Source of the DNA: DATEAV01 sp964575425
GTDB taxonomy: Bacteria > Chloroflexota > Anaerolineae > Anaerolineales > E44-bin32
Assembly (NCBI GenBank): GCA_964575425.1
Contig: CAZNRD010000015.1
Span: 1 to 61,419, forward strand
Reading direction: 5' to 3'
Length of the DNA: 61,419 nucleotides
Part shown: positions 48,775 through 57,901 of the stretch, in pieces
Layout: each line of letters begins with the position of its first letter
How positions within the stretch are numbered: the first letter of the stretch is position 1
Position numbers and translations under genes: made by a program
Notes under the pieces: generated by a model
Told to the model about the DNA's origin: nothing
The model's database searches: none
What the model saw: only the letters and a program-made list of their open reading frames with translations

Positions 48775-49695
48775 TCAGTTCTGGGCCGTGCGTCCGACGG
48801 GCTCAAGTGCAACATCGCTGAGCAGCCCGTCGACGAAGGCCTCACGATCGAAAGGCTGGAGATCGCGGGGCCCCTCGCCGAGCCCGACGTAGCGAATCGG
48901 CAATCCGAGATCGCAGGCCACCGCGAAGCCGACGCCGCCCTTGGCGGAGGTATCGAGTTTGGCCAGGATCACGCCCGTCGCAGCGACGGCGTCCATGAAA
49001 CCCCTTGCCTGCACCAGCCCGTTTTGGCCCGTCGTTGCATCGAGCACGAGCAGCACTTCGTGCGGCGCCCCGGGGATGACCTTGCCGGCCACACGGGCCA
49101 CCTTGCGCAGCTCTTCCATCAGATTGTGGCGCGTATGCATCCTCCCGGAAGTATCGACGATCAGCACGTCCACGTCCCGCGCCAGCGCGGCCTGCGCCGC
49201 ATCGAACACGACCGCTCCAGGGTCTGCGCCGGGCTTCCCGTGCACCAGCTCGAGGCCGAGGCGCTCGGCCCAGATGGCCAGCTGCTCGCCGGCAGCGGCG
49301 CGGTAGGTGTCGGCCGCTGCCAGGAGCACTCGCCTGCCGGAGTCCTTGAACAGGGAGCCCAGGCGAGCGACGCTTGTCGTCTTGCCCGAGCCGTTGACGC
49401 CCACCACCAGGATCACTTCCGGGCGAACGGACGGGCGGAGCGGAGGTCCGGAGTCGAGCCTGCCGAGGAGGGACGCTCGCAGCCCCTCTTTCAGGTCTTG
49501 CGCCTTCCCGCGTTCCTTCAGCTCATCAACAAGCGACCGGGCAAGGGCCGGACCCAGGTCTGCCTGAATCAGCGCGGCCTCGATCTGTGCCTCAAGTTCC
49601 GCCGTCCATGCGGGTGCTGCGAGCAGCGCCGAGAGGCGTGCAAATGCCGAGCGCCGCGTCCGACTGAGAGCCTGACGCCAATCCCTGCGGTTCAC
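48775..49695 (-). CDS. ftsY: Signal recognition particle receptor FtsY
   Basis: 306 residues, the NG domains only, without the long acidic A domain of E. coli FtsY. GTPase motifs: GVNGSGKTTSVARL, DTYRAAAGEQL, VDTSGRMHTRHNLM, LAKLDTSAKGG and YVGLGEGPRDLQPF. It docks SRP-ribosome complexes to SecYEG. GTG 49695 lies 6 bases after a TATAAT box with no ribosome site, so the message is probably leaderless. Confidence 0.96.
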   Translation of the reverse strand: MNRRDWRQALSRTRRSAFARLSALLAAPAWTAELEAQIEAALIQADLGPALARSLVDELKERGKAQDLKEGLRASLLGRLDSGPPLRPSVRPEVILVVGVNGSGKTTSVARLGSLFKDSGRRVLLAAADTYRAAAGEQLAIWAERLGLELVHGKPGADPGAVVFDAAQAALARDVDVLIVDTSGRMHTRHNLMEELRKVARVAGKVIPGAPHEVLLVLDATTGQNGLVQARGFMDAVAATGVILAKLDTSAKGGVGFAVACDLGLPIRYVGLGEGPRDLQPFDREAFVDGLLSDVALEPVGRTAQN

Positions 49696-49701
49696 GGCGG
49701 G

Positions 49702-49707
49702 ATTATA
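49702..49707 (-). promoter_or_regulatory. -10 box TATAAT six bases before ftsY (leaderless candidate)
   Basis: A perfect TATAAT (49707-49702), then CCCGCC, then GTG 49695. No clear -35. Confidence 0.5.
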
Positions 49708-49793
49708 CCATCCGCCGTGACGGCCCGTCGCGAGAGGAGGGCGCGGAGGACGGCTCGCGGCCAACGTGCAGTAAGAACCCTGGGCGTGCCGGG

Positions 49794-50237
49794 TCAGGGG
49801 TCCTGCATGGATCGGCCGACGAGGCGAGGCATGAGGTCTTGTTCGATCTGAGCGCGCAGCGCCTCGCGGGCCTGGCGGAAGCCTGCCAGTCGTTCCGCCT
49901 CAGCGCCCTGGACGCTCGAGGGGTCATCGACTGACCAGTGAAGTCGTTCACCGGCATGAGGGAAGATCGGGCAAGTCTCGTCGGCGTCGTCGCACACGGT
50001 GATGACGAGGTCAAACGGCTGGTCGAGGTAGGCCGTCAGCGTCTTGGACGACTGCCCGCGGATGTCGATGCCGATTTCGTCCATGACCGCGATCGCCTCA
50101 GGCCGCACAGAGCTGGCCACTGTTCCTGCGCTGTGCACCTCAAGATCCGGACCTCCTGCGGCGCGCAGCAGCCCTTCGGCGATTTGCGACCGGGCACTAT
50201 TGTGCGTGCATAAGAAGAGGACCCTTCTTGGCCGCAC
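49794..50237 (-). CDS. arsC: Thioredoxin-coupled arsenate reductase / low-molecular-weight phosphatase
   Basis: A 147-residue LMW-PTP fold. The P-loop is CTHNSARSQ (Cys10), and the redox Cys pair is in TVCDDADETCPIF, the triple-Cys relay of Staphylococcus/Bacillus ArsC. It reduces arsenate to arsenite. The start is GTG 50237, with GGAGG 7 bases upstream. No arsR or arsenite pump is adjacent; the Cys-rich mini-protein lies just upstream on the same strand. Confidence 0.92.
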   Translation of the reverse strand: MRPRRVLFLCTHNSARSQIAEGLLRAAGGPDLEVHSAGTVASSVRPEAIAVMDEIGIDIRGQSSKTLTAYLDQPFDLVITVCDDADETCPIFPHAGERLHWSVDDPSSVQGAEAERLAGFRQAREALRAQIEQDLMPRLVGRSMQDP

Positions 50238-50324
50238 GGATGTCCCTCCTACTCTGGCTTCTCTGAGTCATCCGGACGGGCAGCCCCCGGGAGCCGCGGC
50301 GAAGATCGCGATCGGGGGCAGGAT

Positions 50325-50507
50325 TCAGCCGGCGAGATCGGTCAGCTGTTCCTCGACCGCCTGGATCTCGGCCTTGAGCTGGCGCAGGTACTCCTGAAGC
50401 TCTTCAATGCGCTCCTGCTTCGTCTGGAAGCGCCTGGCGAACCCTCGTCCGCCTTCGCACCGCTGGCAGCAGCAGGTGTGGTCAATGTTGCGATCGTGGC
50501 AACACAT
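50325..50507 (-). CDS. Cys-rich metal-binding mini-protein with coiled-coil tail
   Basis: 60 residues. Residues 2-17 carry six Cys and two His (MCCH, DHTCCCQRC), a likely metal site. Residues 28-58 form a charged coiled coil (RIEELQEYLRQLKAEI). Similar small N-terminal metal/C-terminal coiled-coil proteins occur in the DUF5320-like group; the match is by architecture only. ATG 50507 has AAGGAGGG 7 bases upstream. Function unknown. Confidence 0.7.
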   Translation of the reverse strand: MCCHDRNIDHTCCCQRCEGGRGFARRFQTKQERIEELQEYLRQLKAEIQAVEEQLTDLAG

Positions 50508-50551
50508 CGCGGGTCCCTCCTTCCGGGGTGACGGAATGGCGTTCGCGCCCA

Positions 50552-50580
50552 ATCGTATCCTGCCGGCGGCCAACGGGCAA
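50552..50580 (-). promoter_or_regulatory. Promoter of the Cys-rich mini-protein (and arsC)
   Basis: TTGCCC (50580-50575), 17 bases, TACGAT (50557-50552), giving a leader of about 38 bases. Confidence 0.45.
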
Positions 50581-50676
50581 GAGGGTCGCCCAGGCCTCAC
50601 AAGGGCACGTCAGGATCAATCGAACGGAGATGCTCACCGCCCGGCACGATGGTCGGGCGGCGAGCATCAACCGATC

Positions 50677-50750
50677 TGGCTGGGGGTCGAGGATTCGAAC
50701 CTCGGCATACGGATCCAGAGTCCGCTGTCCTACCGCTAGACGAACCCCCA
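50677..50750 (-). tRNA. tRNA-Gln (anticodon CTG), CCA encoded
   Basis: Full cloverleaf on the minus strand. The acceptor stem TGGGGGT/ACCCCCA is followed by G and an encoded CCA (50679-50677). The D-arm contains AGCGGTAGGAC, the anticodon loop is CTCTGGA with anticodon CTG (reads CAG), and the T-arm is CGAGG-TTCGAAT-CCTCG. It lies 83 bases after gltX on the same strand. Confidence 0.95.
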
Positions 50751-50833
50751 GCGCGGGCGCCATTTTACCACAGGCCCACACGCTATGTCGACGGGCAAGG
50801 GGGTGCGCTGGCCGAGCTGATGCGCGGCGCCGT

Positions 50834-52327
50834 TCAGCCTGCCATCTTCTCGAGCACTTCCGCTGCTCGGCGAATTCGAGCCAGGACTTCGGTGCGGCCG
50901 ATGATCTGCATGCTCTCGATGAGGGGCGGACTGACCGGACGCCCGGTGACGGCGATGCGCAGGATGCCGAACAGCTGGCCGGCGGTCAGGTGCAGCTCGT
51001 TCGCCAGCTGGCGCAGAGGCTCCTCGGCACTGGCTGGCGAGATCTCGGGCAGAGAGGCCAGGACCGCAGCCGCGCGGCGCGCCGCTTCGGCGGACTGCGA
51101 TGCCGTCATGCCCTTGCCGACAAGCAGCGCGGGATCCGGTGCAACCGTGGGGTGGAAAAAGAAGCCCGCGATCTCAGGCGCCTCGTCGAGGGTGCGGATG
51201 CGTTCCTGGATGAGTGGTGCCAGGCGCAGCAGTGTATCATCATCCGGCGTCAGGCCGGCCGCCTCGAAGAAGGGTCGCACCCGCCGAGCCAACTCCTGCT
51301 GGGGCAGACGCCGGATGTAGACCCCATTGAAATGGTCCAGCTTGCTGTAGTTGATCGCTGCCGGGCTGGGTGTAAGCTTCTCGAGGCGGAACTTCTCGAT
51401 CAGCTCGTCCATCGTGAAGAGCTCCGTGTGGTCGTCGTAGGACCACCCCATCAGGGCGATCCAGTTGACGACGGCCTCGGGCAGATAGCCCAGGGCGCGC
51501 AGATCCGTGATGTAGATGGATTTCTCGCCGCCCTGGGCATCGACCGCATGGCGCTTGCTCATCTTCCCTTTGCCGCTGGGGTTGAGGAACAGCGAGAGGT
51601 GCACCCACACCGGCTCCTCCCATTCGAGCGCGCGCAGCACCAGGACGTGGAGCGGGAAGGTGGGCAGCCACTCGGAGCTGCGGAGCACGTGGGTGATACC
51701 CATCAGATGGTCGTCGACCATGGCCGCCAGGTGGTACACGGGCGTGCCGTCGGACTTGAGAAGGATGTAGTCGTCGAGGTTGGTGTTCTCGACCGTAATC
51801 GGGCCGCGCAGGAGATCGACCGCTGTGGTCGTGCCCTGGCGCGGAGTGCGGAAGCGAATGACATGCGGCTCCCCGGCGTCGCAGCGGGCCTGAGCCTGCT
51901 GCAAGGAGAGCGAGCGGCACAGACCATCGTAGCGCGGGGGCTCCTTGCGCCGCTGCTGCTCCTGCCGGACCTGCGCCAGCCGGTCCGGTGAGCAGAAGCA
52001 ATGGTAGGCGTGGCCGCGGCGGACGAGCTCCTCGGCGTAGCGCTGATAGATCTCGCACCGCTCCGACTGACGATACGGCCCGCAGGGACCGCCGATATCG
52101 GGTCCCTCATCCCACTCGACGCCGAGCCAGCGCAGGCCCTCCATCAATTCCTGTTCCGCGCCGGGCACGAGCCGCTTGCGGTCGGTGTCTTCGATGCGTA
52201 GGATGAACTGCCCACCCGTCTGGCGGGCGAGCAGGAAGTCGTAGAGTGCAGTGCGTCCACTGCCGATGTGGGGGCGGCCGGTGGGGGAGGGGGCGAAGCG
52301 GACGCGTGCCGGGTGCAAGACCTTCAT
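50834..52327 (-). CDS. gltX: Glutamyl-tRNA synthetase
   Basis: A 497-residue class I synthetase. The signature RFAPSPTGRPHIGSGRTALY holds the HIGH-equivalent HIGS (20-23), and KMSKR is in GKGKMSKRHA. A GluRS anticodon-binding C-terminal domain follows. It charges tRNA-Glu and, if non-discriminating, also tRNA-Gln for transamidation; no glnS is in the window. ATG 52327 starts 26 bases after rodA, with tRNA-Gln downstream. Confidence 0.95.
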   Translation of the reverse strand: MKVLHPARVRFAPSPTGRPHIGSGRTALYDFLLARQTGGQFILRIEDTDRKRLVPGAEQELMEGLRWLGVEWDEGPDIGGPCGPYRQSERCEIYQRYAEELVRRGHAYHCFCSPDRLAQVRQEQQRRKEPPRYDGLCRSLSLQQAQARCDAGEPHVIRFRTPRQGTTTAVDLLRGPITVENTNLDDYILLKSDGTPVYHLAAMVDDHLMGITHVLRSSEWLPTFPLHVLVLRALEWEEPVWVHLSLFLNPSGKGKMSKRHAVDAQGGEKSIYITDLRALGYLPEAVVNWIALMGWSYDDHTELFTMDELIEKFRLEKLTPSPAAINYSKLDHFNGVYIRRLPQQELARRVRPFFEAAGLTPDDDTLLRLAPLIQERIRTLDEAPEIAGFFFHPTVAPDPALLVGKGMTASQSAEAARRAAAVLASLPEISPASAEEPLRQLANELHLTAGQLFGILRIAVTGRPVSPPLIESMQIIGRTEVLARIRRAAEVLEKMAG

Positions 52328-52353
52328 CTCGCTTCTTCGGGAGTTTCCTTCGG

Positions 52354-53457
52354 CTAGAACTCGATTCGCTTCTGGCGCAGCACGACGCTCTCCACCAGCC
52401 CGATGCCAAGCAGGCTGGCGACGAGCGATGAACCGCCGTAGCTGAGGAATGGAAGCGTCAGGCCCGAGACGGGAAACAGGTTCAGGTTCATGCCTACGTT
52501 GAAGGTGACCTGCAGCAGCAGGAGCGTCCCAACCCCGTAGCAGATCAGCCCGCCAAAGGTGTCGCGGGCTAGGCGCGCGGCGCGGAAGCAGCGGAAGATG
52601 ACAAGACCCAGGAGCAGGAGCGCGGTGACCGCGCCGACGAAGCCAAACTCCTCCGAAAGAACGGAGAAGATGAAATCCGTATGCCGCACCTTGAGGAAGC
52701 GCAGCTGCACCTGCGTGCCTGAGCCGTACCCCTGCCCGAACCACCCTCCAGAGCCGATGGCGATCAGAGCCTGATTGACGTTGTAGGTGGCTCCGTACTG
52801 CGCTTCCGGATTCGGGAAGAGGAACTGGATCACGCGTGCCTGCTGGTAGGGCTGCAACAAGGGCCAGGCCGGAAAAGGCAGCAGGGCTCCCACGCCCAGC
52901 AGCATCGCCAGGTGTTGCGCGCGCAGCCCGGCCAACCAGGCGAGCGCCACCCAGATGACGGCCAGGATCAACGTCGTCTTCAGGTCCGGCTGGGAGAAGA
53001 TCAGCATTGCCGGCACAGCCACCAGCAGCAGGCTGCGCAGCACGGTCTTGACCTGTCCGATGGACTCCTGGTTTCTGGCGAAGTAGTCAGCCAGGACCAG
53101 GATCATGATCACCTTGGCCACTTCGGAGGGCTGGACGTAGGCGATTCCGACGTTGAACCATCGAGCTGCGCCGAAACCGACGAAGCCCGCGGCCGGGATG
53201 AAGCCCAGCAGGGCGATGGTCACGAGGTACATCGGCCGGGCCAGCGCCGACCAGACGCGGTAGTCGATGGCAGCCGCAAGCATCACTACCACCAGGCCGA
53301 TGGCGGCATAGATGGCCTGGCGCGGCACGAGCTCAGCCAGATGGACATTGCCGCCGATGGCCGACTGGATGAGCGCGACGCCCCAGATCGTGAGGACACT
53401 CACGGCAGCCAGCAGCCAGACGTCGAAATGACGCCACAGTCGGGAGGACGCTTGCAT
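52354..53457 (-). CDS. rodA: Rod-shape peptidoglycan polymerase RodA
   Basis: A 367-residue SEDS-family protein with ten membrane helices. Seen: the GFGAARWFNVG and VQPSEVAKV box, SQPDLKTT, RHTDFIFSVLSEEFGFVG, and the final SGLTLPFLSYGGSSL. It polymerises glycan strands with the PBP2 encoded upstream in the same cluster. ATG 53457 lies 7 bases after minE. Confidence 0.96.
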   Translation of the reverse strand: MQASSRLWRHFDVWLLAAVSVLTIWGVALIQSAIGGNVHLAELVPRQAIYAAIGLVVVMLAAAIDYRVWSALARPMYLVTIALLGFIPAAGFVGFGAARWFNVGIAYVQPSEVAKVIMILVLADYFARNQESIGQVKTVLRSLLLVAVPAMLIFSQPDLKTTLILAVIWVALAWLAGLRAQHLAMLLGVGALLPFPAWPLLQPYQQARVIQFLFPNPEAQYGATYNVNQALIAIGSGGWFGQGYGSGTQVQLRFLKVRHTDFIFSVLSEEFGFVGAVTALLLLGLVIFRCFRAARLARDTFGGLICYGVGTLLLLQVTFNVGMNLNLFPVSGLTLPFLSYGGSSLVASLLGIGLVESVVLRQKRIEF

Positions 53458-53464
53458 GGCCGAC

Positions 53465-53737
53465 TCAGCCCGCCCCGCGGCGCCGGGCTCGAGGGGGAGC
53501 AAGGGGGATGTCGGCGACGAGGCGCTGCTGCTCGCGATCGCGCGTCAGGGTCACCTGGACGCCGCGCCGGTCGATTTCCAGGTGCTGCGAGAGGAGGCCA
53601 ATGAGTTCGTCCTTGAGCATCTCCAGCTTGCCCGGGGACAGGTCGGCCCGGTCGTGGATGAGGACGAGCTGCAGTCTCTCTTTGGCGGCGTGAGCGCTGC
53701 GGCGCTGGCCGCGAAGCAGGTGATCGAAGAAGCTCAT
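53465..53737 (-). CDS. minE: Cell division topological specificity factor MinE
   Basis: 90 residues. The amphipathic N-terminus MSFFDHLL, the anti-MinCD helix AKERLQLVLIHDRA, and the topological domain MLKDELIGLLSQHLEI are all present. It displaces MinD from the membrane and drives pole-to-pole patterning. The ATG overlaps the minD stop by 4 bases. Confidence 0.95.
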   Translation of the reverse strand: MSFFDHLLRGQRRSAHAAKERLQLVLIHDRADLSPGKLEMLKDELIGLLSQHLEIDRRGVQVTLTRDREQQRLVADIPLAPPRARRRGAG

Positions 53738-54543
53738 CGTCCTGCATCTCCCGGGCGGACCAGGCGCGCCAGCCGCCCGAAGAAGCCGTCGCGCGCCTCG
53801 TAGTCCTCGAAGGGGACATCCTCGCCCCGCAGGCGCCGGGCGATGTTGCGGAAGGCGCGGCCCGCCTTGCTGCGCTCGTCGAGGGCGGCCGGAGTGCCGC
53901 GGTTGGAGGCCACCAGCACCGTTTCATCCTCCGGCACGACGCCAATCAGCTCGATGGCGAGAACGTCCAGGATGTCGTCCGTGGCCAACATGTCGCCGCG
54001 GCGGACCATCTCTGGCTTGAAGCGGTTGACCAGCAGCCGGCCCGGGCCCTTCTCCTCGGCTTCGATCAGGCCGATGATGCGATCGGCATCGCGCACGGCC
54101 GACACCTCGGGGTTGGTGACGATGATGACAATGTCGGCGGGCGCGACGGCATTGCGAAAGCCCCGCTCGATGCCGGCGGGCGAGTCGATCAGCACCCAGT
54201 CGAATTCGGCGCGAAGCTCGTCCACTAGGCGGACCATGTCCTGCGGCGAGACCGCTGTCTTGTCGCGCGTCTGCGCAGCCGGGATCAGGTACAGGTTGTC
54301 CTGCCGCTTGTCCTTGATCAGCGCCTGACGAAGGCGGCAGCGCCCTTCGACGACATCGACCAGATCGTAGACGATGCGGTTCTCCAGTCCCATCACCACA
54401 TCGAGGTTGCGCAGGCCGATGTCGGCGTCGAGGCACACCACCCGCTCCCCAAAGGAGGCAAGGGCCACTCCGATATTGGCGGTCGCTGTCGTCTTGCCGA
54501 CGCCGCCCTTGCCTGAGGTGATCGTCACGGCCTTGGCAGTCAT
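53734..54543 (-). CDS. minD: Septum-site determining ATPase MinD
   Basis: A 269-residue ParA/MinD ATPase. The deviant Walker A is GKGGVGKTTATANIG, followed by CLDADIGLRNLDVVMGLENR and LIDSPAGIE. The C-terminal amphipathic membrane-targeting helix reads GFFGRLARLV. It recruits MinC to the membrane to block FtsZ rings away from mid-cell. Confidence 0.97.
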   Translation of the reverse strand: MTAKAVTITSGKGGVGKTTATANIGVALASFGERVVCLDADIGLRNLDVVMGLENRIVYDLVDVVEGRCRLRQALIKDKRQDNLYLIPAAQTRDKTAVSPQDMVRLVDELRAEFDWVLIDSPAGIERGFRNAVAPADIVIIVTNPEVSAVRDADRIIGLIEAEEKGPGRLLVNRFKPEMVRRGDMLATDDILDVLAIELIGVVPEDETVLVASNRGTPAALDERSKAGRAFRNIARRLRGEDVPFEDYEARDGFFGRLARLVRPGDAGR

Positions 54544-54567
54544 GGATGCGTTTCGTCCCTCCCGCGC

Positions 54568-55242
54568 TCAGCGGCGCTCCTGCTTCCAGCTCTCAGCCAC
54601 CAGCTGCCCGTCGCGCACGAAGGCCATCTCCGGCCGAGCCTTCCCCCGGCGCTCGGGTGAGACCGCGATGTGATCGGCGATGCGCAGCTGCGTTGGCGAC
54701 AGGTCCAGGGCACAGACCACGGCCTCGCTGTCACCGGCCGCCCCGGCGTGCACCACCCCCCGCAGTCTTCCCCACACGACGACATTGCCGCCGGCGATGA
54801 TCTCCGCGCCCGGGTTCACGTCGCCGATGACGACGACGTGGCCGGGGTGGTGGAGACGGTGGCCGGAGCGCAGGGTGCGGGCGACGAGCACCGCGCCGTC
54901 GGCGGCGAGGTCCGTCGAGGGGGCGCGTTCATCGGCGGACGGTCCGCCCCCGAGTGCTGTGGCCAGCCCGAAATCCGCTGCTGCCGCGCGCGTCACCTCT
55001 GAGTCCGACAGCACCGCCCACAGCTGCACCTCACGGTCCGACAGGCTGTCGCGCAGCGCTCCCAGATCGGCTGCGCCCAACTCACGCTCGCCCACCTGCA
55101 GCGCCACGCGCGCACCCCGAAAGAAGGCGCCCTGCTGGTCGATGGTCTGCAGCAGCCCGGCCTGGACTTCGGGCCAGCCGCCGTCCGGCAAGGTGATGAG
55201 CAACCCGTCTCGAACGCCCTTGATCGAGATCGAGGCGACCAT
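54568..55242 (-). CDS. minC: Septum-site determining protein MinC
   Basis: 224 residues: an N-terminal FtsZ-inhibiting domain (about 1-95), a short linker, and a C-terminal beta-helix with RSGHRLHHPGHVVVIGDVNPG and GGNVVVWGRLRGVVHAG. It binds MinD and antagonises FtsZ polymers. A TATAAT box at 55266-55261 lies 18 bases before ATG 55242, so the min genes may also have their own start. Confidence 0.95.
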   Translation of the reverse strand: MVASISIKGVRDGLLITLPDGGWPEVQAGLLQTIDQQGAFFRGARVALQVGERELGAADLGALRDSLSDREVQLWAVLSDSEVTRAAAADFGLATALGGGPSADERAPSTDLAADGAVLVARTLRSGHRLHHPGHVVVIGDVNPGAEIIAGGNVVVWGRLRGVVHAGAAGDSEAVVCALDLSPTQLRIADHIAVSPERRGKARPEMAFVRDGQLVAESWKQERR

Positions 55243-55260
55243 GCGGCACCTTGAGGGCGG

Positions 55261-55266
55261 ATTATA
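55261..55266 (-). promoter_or_regulatory. -10 box TATAAT before minC
   Basis: A perfect TATAAT with an expected leader of about 12 bases. It implies that minCDE-rodA-gltX can be transcribed independently of mreBCD-mrdA. No good -35. Confidence 0.45.
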
Positions 55267-55343
55267 GCATGCGGCGCCCTCGGGGCGACAGTGGGCGGGG
55301 GCTTGCGCCGCTGCCGGAAGGTCGAAGGACGCGGTCGCTTCCG

Positions 55344-57395
55344 CTAAGGAGCCCGTGCGGCGTCGATGGCCTTGAGGGCGAAATACGTCTCGAGCACCTG
55401 GCGCACGATCGGCCCCGATGTGACCGCGCCCTCGCCGCCGTTGTACACGAAGGCCACGACCGCGATTTCGGGGTTTTCATATGGCGCATAAGCGGCATAC
55501 CAGGCGTGGGTTGGCCAGCGACCGGGGATGCATAGATCGCGCGCCAGGGCACGGGCGTCGCAGAACTCCCCGGTGCCGGTCTTGCCTGCTGAAGTGATGA
55601 CCTCCGGCTCATCCGGGCCGGCAGCGCCAAGGCGGGCATATCGGTAAGCCGTCCCCTCGGGGTCGCTGACCACGCCGCGCATGCCTTCTTGCACCAGGCG
55701 GATCACCCAGGGCTCGACTTCGAGGTCGGACGTTCCCGGTGTGATCACGCCGTCGGTGAGGTCCCACAGCACTCGGGGTTCGAAGTGCTGCACAACATTT
55801 CCCTCACCGTCGAGGACATCGGTGACGACGTGCGGGCGGAGGACGCGGCCGCCATTGGCCAGGGTGGCAACCGAGGTAAGGACTTGCAGCGGCGTCGCCA
55901 GCACGAAACCCTGGCCGGTGGCGGCGTTGTAGGTGTCTCCGGTGGACCAGCTTTCTCCGAGGTTGATGCGCTTCCAGTCCGGGCTGGGGATCAACCCGCC
56001 GAGCTCTCCGGGAAGGTCGATGCCTAGAGTGCTCCCGTAGCCGAGGGCGCGCGCATACAGGCCGATGCGGTCGATACCCAGGCCGTCGCCCGGGATTTCG
56101 CCAGGGAAGCCGCCGCCGATCTTGTAGAAGAAGATGTTGCAAGATGCGGCCAAGCCGCGCAGGAAGCTCACCCAGCCATGGCCCTCCCTGTTCCAGCAGA
56201 AGAACTCCTTGGCGCGGCCCGGGTCAGTGGGGTAGTAGCGGTTGGCGATGGTGATTGTGCCCGGGTCGAGGATGCGTTGTTCCGGTGTGATGACGCGTTC
56301 GTTCAGGGCGCCGACGGCCGCGGCCAATTTGAAGGTGGAACCAGGGGGGAAGGTGGATCCGATGGCGTGGTTGATCAGCGGCGAGCCGGGATCGGCCTCG
56401 AGCTGGCGGAAGTAGTATTCGGGGATGAAGCGCGCCATCCGGTTGTTCTCGTACGTGGGGATCGAGACCATCGCCAGGATTTCGCCGGTCTGGGGGTTCA
56501 TGGCGATGACAGCGCCGATGGAGGTGCGGGTCTCGCCGGCGAAGCGGTTGAGGAACTCCATGCGGTTGATCAGCGCGGCCTCGGCTGCCGCCTGGAGACG
56601 GGTGTCGATGCTCAGGCGCAGGCTGTAGCCCGGCTGGGGCGGCACAACTTCCCCGATCCGCCGCAGCACCTGGCCCGCGACATCGACCTCAACGGTCTGC
56701 TGTCCGTTGCGGCCTGCCAGCTCGTTCTGGTAGGAGAGCTCGATCCCCGAGTAGCCCACCCGATCGCGTTCGGGGCGGAAGCCGAGGGCGGTGTAGCGCT
56801 CGACCTGCGCAGCAGGGATGGGGCCGAGGTAGCCGATGACGGCTGCCGTCAATTCGCCCGTCGGGTAGGCACGCACCGCCACGGGAACGACGCTCACCCC
56901 GGGCATGTCCACCTGCTCCTCGCGCAGGATGCGAGCCGCCTCTTCCTCCACATCGCAGGCGACGGGCCAGGCGTCGTAGGGCCGATTGGTGAGGCCTTCC
57001 TCGACGAGCTGGATGATGCCTCGACCGGGAACGCAGGGCGCGGCCCGGGGGCCCTCCTGGTCGACCGGGACGCCCGTAAGGGCAGAGATGCGCTTGTAGA
57101 TCGCCTCGATCTCGGCCTGGCTGTCGGGCAGCAGCGCCGGTGTGATCATCACGTTGAACTGCGGAACGTTGCGCACCAGCAGCACGCCGTTGCGGTCGTA
57201 CATCACGCCGCGCGGGGCCGGGACGCTCACCGTGTCCTGACGGTTGTCGCGTGCCCTGTCGGTGAAATCGGCGCCATCGACAATCTGCAGCTGGAACAGA
57301 CGGAGCACGAACGCGACCAGAAGCGCCGGCATCAACCAGTAGGTCACGCGCAGGCGCCAGACGGAGATTCGGTTGCCGCCTGTCGAGCGTTCCAT
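55344..57395 (-). CDS. mrdA: Penicillin-binding protein 2 (elongasome transpeptidase)
   Basis: A 683-residue class B PBP: one N-terminal membrane helix (about 17-38), a pedestal domain with RGVMYDRNGVLL, and a transpeptidase domain with SxxK as STFK (353-356), SxN as SCN (418-420) and KTGT (605-608). It works with RodA and MreB in lateral wall growth. ATG 57395 overlaps the mreD TGA by one base. Confidence 0.96.
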   Translation of the reverse strand: MERSTGGNRISVWRLRVTYWLMPALLVAFVLRLFQLQIVDGADFTDRARDNRQDTVSVPAPRGVMYDRNGVLLVRNVPQFNVMITPALLPDSQAEIEAIYKRISALTGVPVDQEGPRAAPCVPGRGIIQLVEEGLTNRPYDAWPVACDVEEEAARILREEQVDMPGVSVVPVAVRAYPTGELTAAVIGYLGPIPAAQVERYTALGFRPERDRVGYSGIELSYQNELAGRNGQQTVEVDVAGQVLRRIGEVVPPQPGYSLRLSIDTRLQAAAEAALINRMEFLNRFAGETRTSIGAVIAMNPQTGEILAMVSIPTYENNRMARFIPEYYFRQLEADPGSPLINHAIGSTFPPGSTFKLAAAVGALNERVITPEQRILDPGTITIANRYYPTDPGRAKEFFCWNREGHGWVSFLRGLAASCNIFFYKIGGGFPGEIPGDGLGIDRIGLYARALGYGSTLGIDLPGELGGLIPSPDWKRINLGESWSTGDTYNAATGQGFVLATPLQVLTSVATLANGGRVLRPHVVTDVLDGEGNVVQHFEPRVLWDLTDGVITPGTSDLEVEPWVIRLVQEGMRGVVSDPEGTAYRYARLGAAGPDEPEVITSAGKTGTGEFCDARALARDLCIPGRWPTHAWYAAYAPYENPEIAVVAFVYNGGEGAVTSGPIVRQVLETYFALKAIDAARAP

Positions 57396-57895
57396 CACAC
57401 GGCCACCTGCGGTGGGAAGAGCAGCCGGTGCAGCGATACGGCGAGCTGCGAGGCGGGCAGCGCCAGCAGCAGATTCAGGAAGGTGCCGGGGAGCGCCACG
57501 CGCAGCAAGGCGTAGGTTGGGTCCATCGCGCGGCCGGCGAGGAGCAGCGCGGCGATCTCGGCTCCGTAGAAGAGGGCCGAGGCCATCAGGACTGCGGCAA
57601 GCGGCATCAGCAGGTGAGCGCTCCAGAAGCGGGAGGCGGCGATCGAAGTCAGGTAGGCGATGAGCGTCAGGATCAGCGTGCAGGTCCCGAACGGGTGACC
57701 CGACAGCAGATCCAGGAACAGGCCTCCGGCCAGACCCCAGGTCATGGCCAGCTTCGGCCCGGCCACCAGGCTCCAGCCGACCACGGCCAGCAGGACAGCG
57801 TCAGGCCGGCCGTCGAGCAAGCGAAGGTGGCCGAGGAGGGATGATTGCAGCGCAGCCAAGAGGCCAAGCAGGAATACGCCGATCCACGACGCCAT
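57395..57895 (-). CDS. mreD: Rod-shape determining protein MreD
   Basis: A 166-residue membrane protein with five to six helices. Family features LLGHLRLLDGRPDAVLL, GLAGGLFLDLLSGHPFGT and a variable C-terminus are seen. Placement between mreC and mrdA confirms it. Six bases after mreC. Confidence 0.92.
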   Translation of the reverse strand: MASWIGVFLLGLLAALQSSLLGHLRLLDGRPDAVLLAVVGWSLVAGPKLAMTWGLAGGLFLDLLSGHPFGTCTLILTLIAYLTSIAASRFWSAHLLMPLAAVLMASALFYGAEIAALLLAGRAMDPTYALLRVALPGTFLNLLLALPASQLAVSLHRLLFPPQVAV

Positions 57896-57901
57896 TGGCT
57901 G

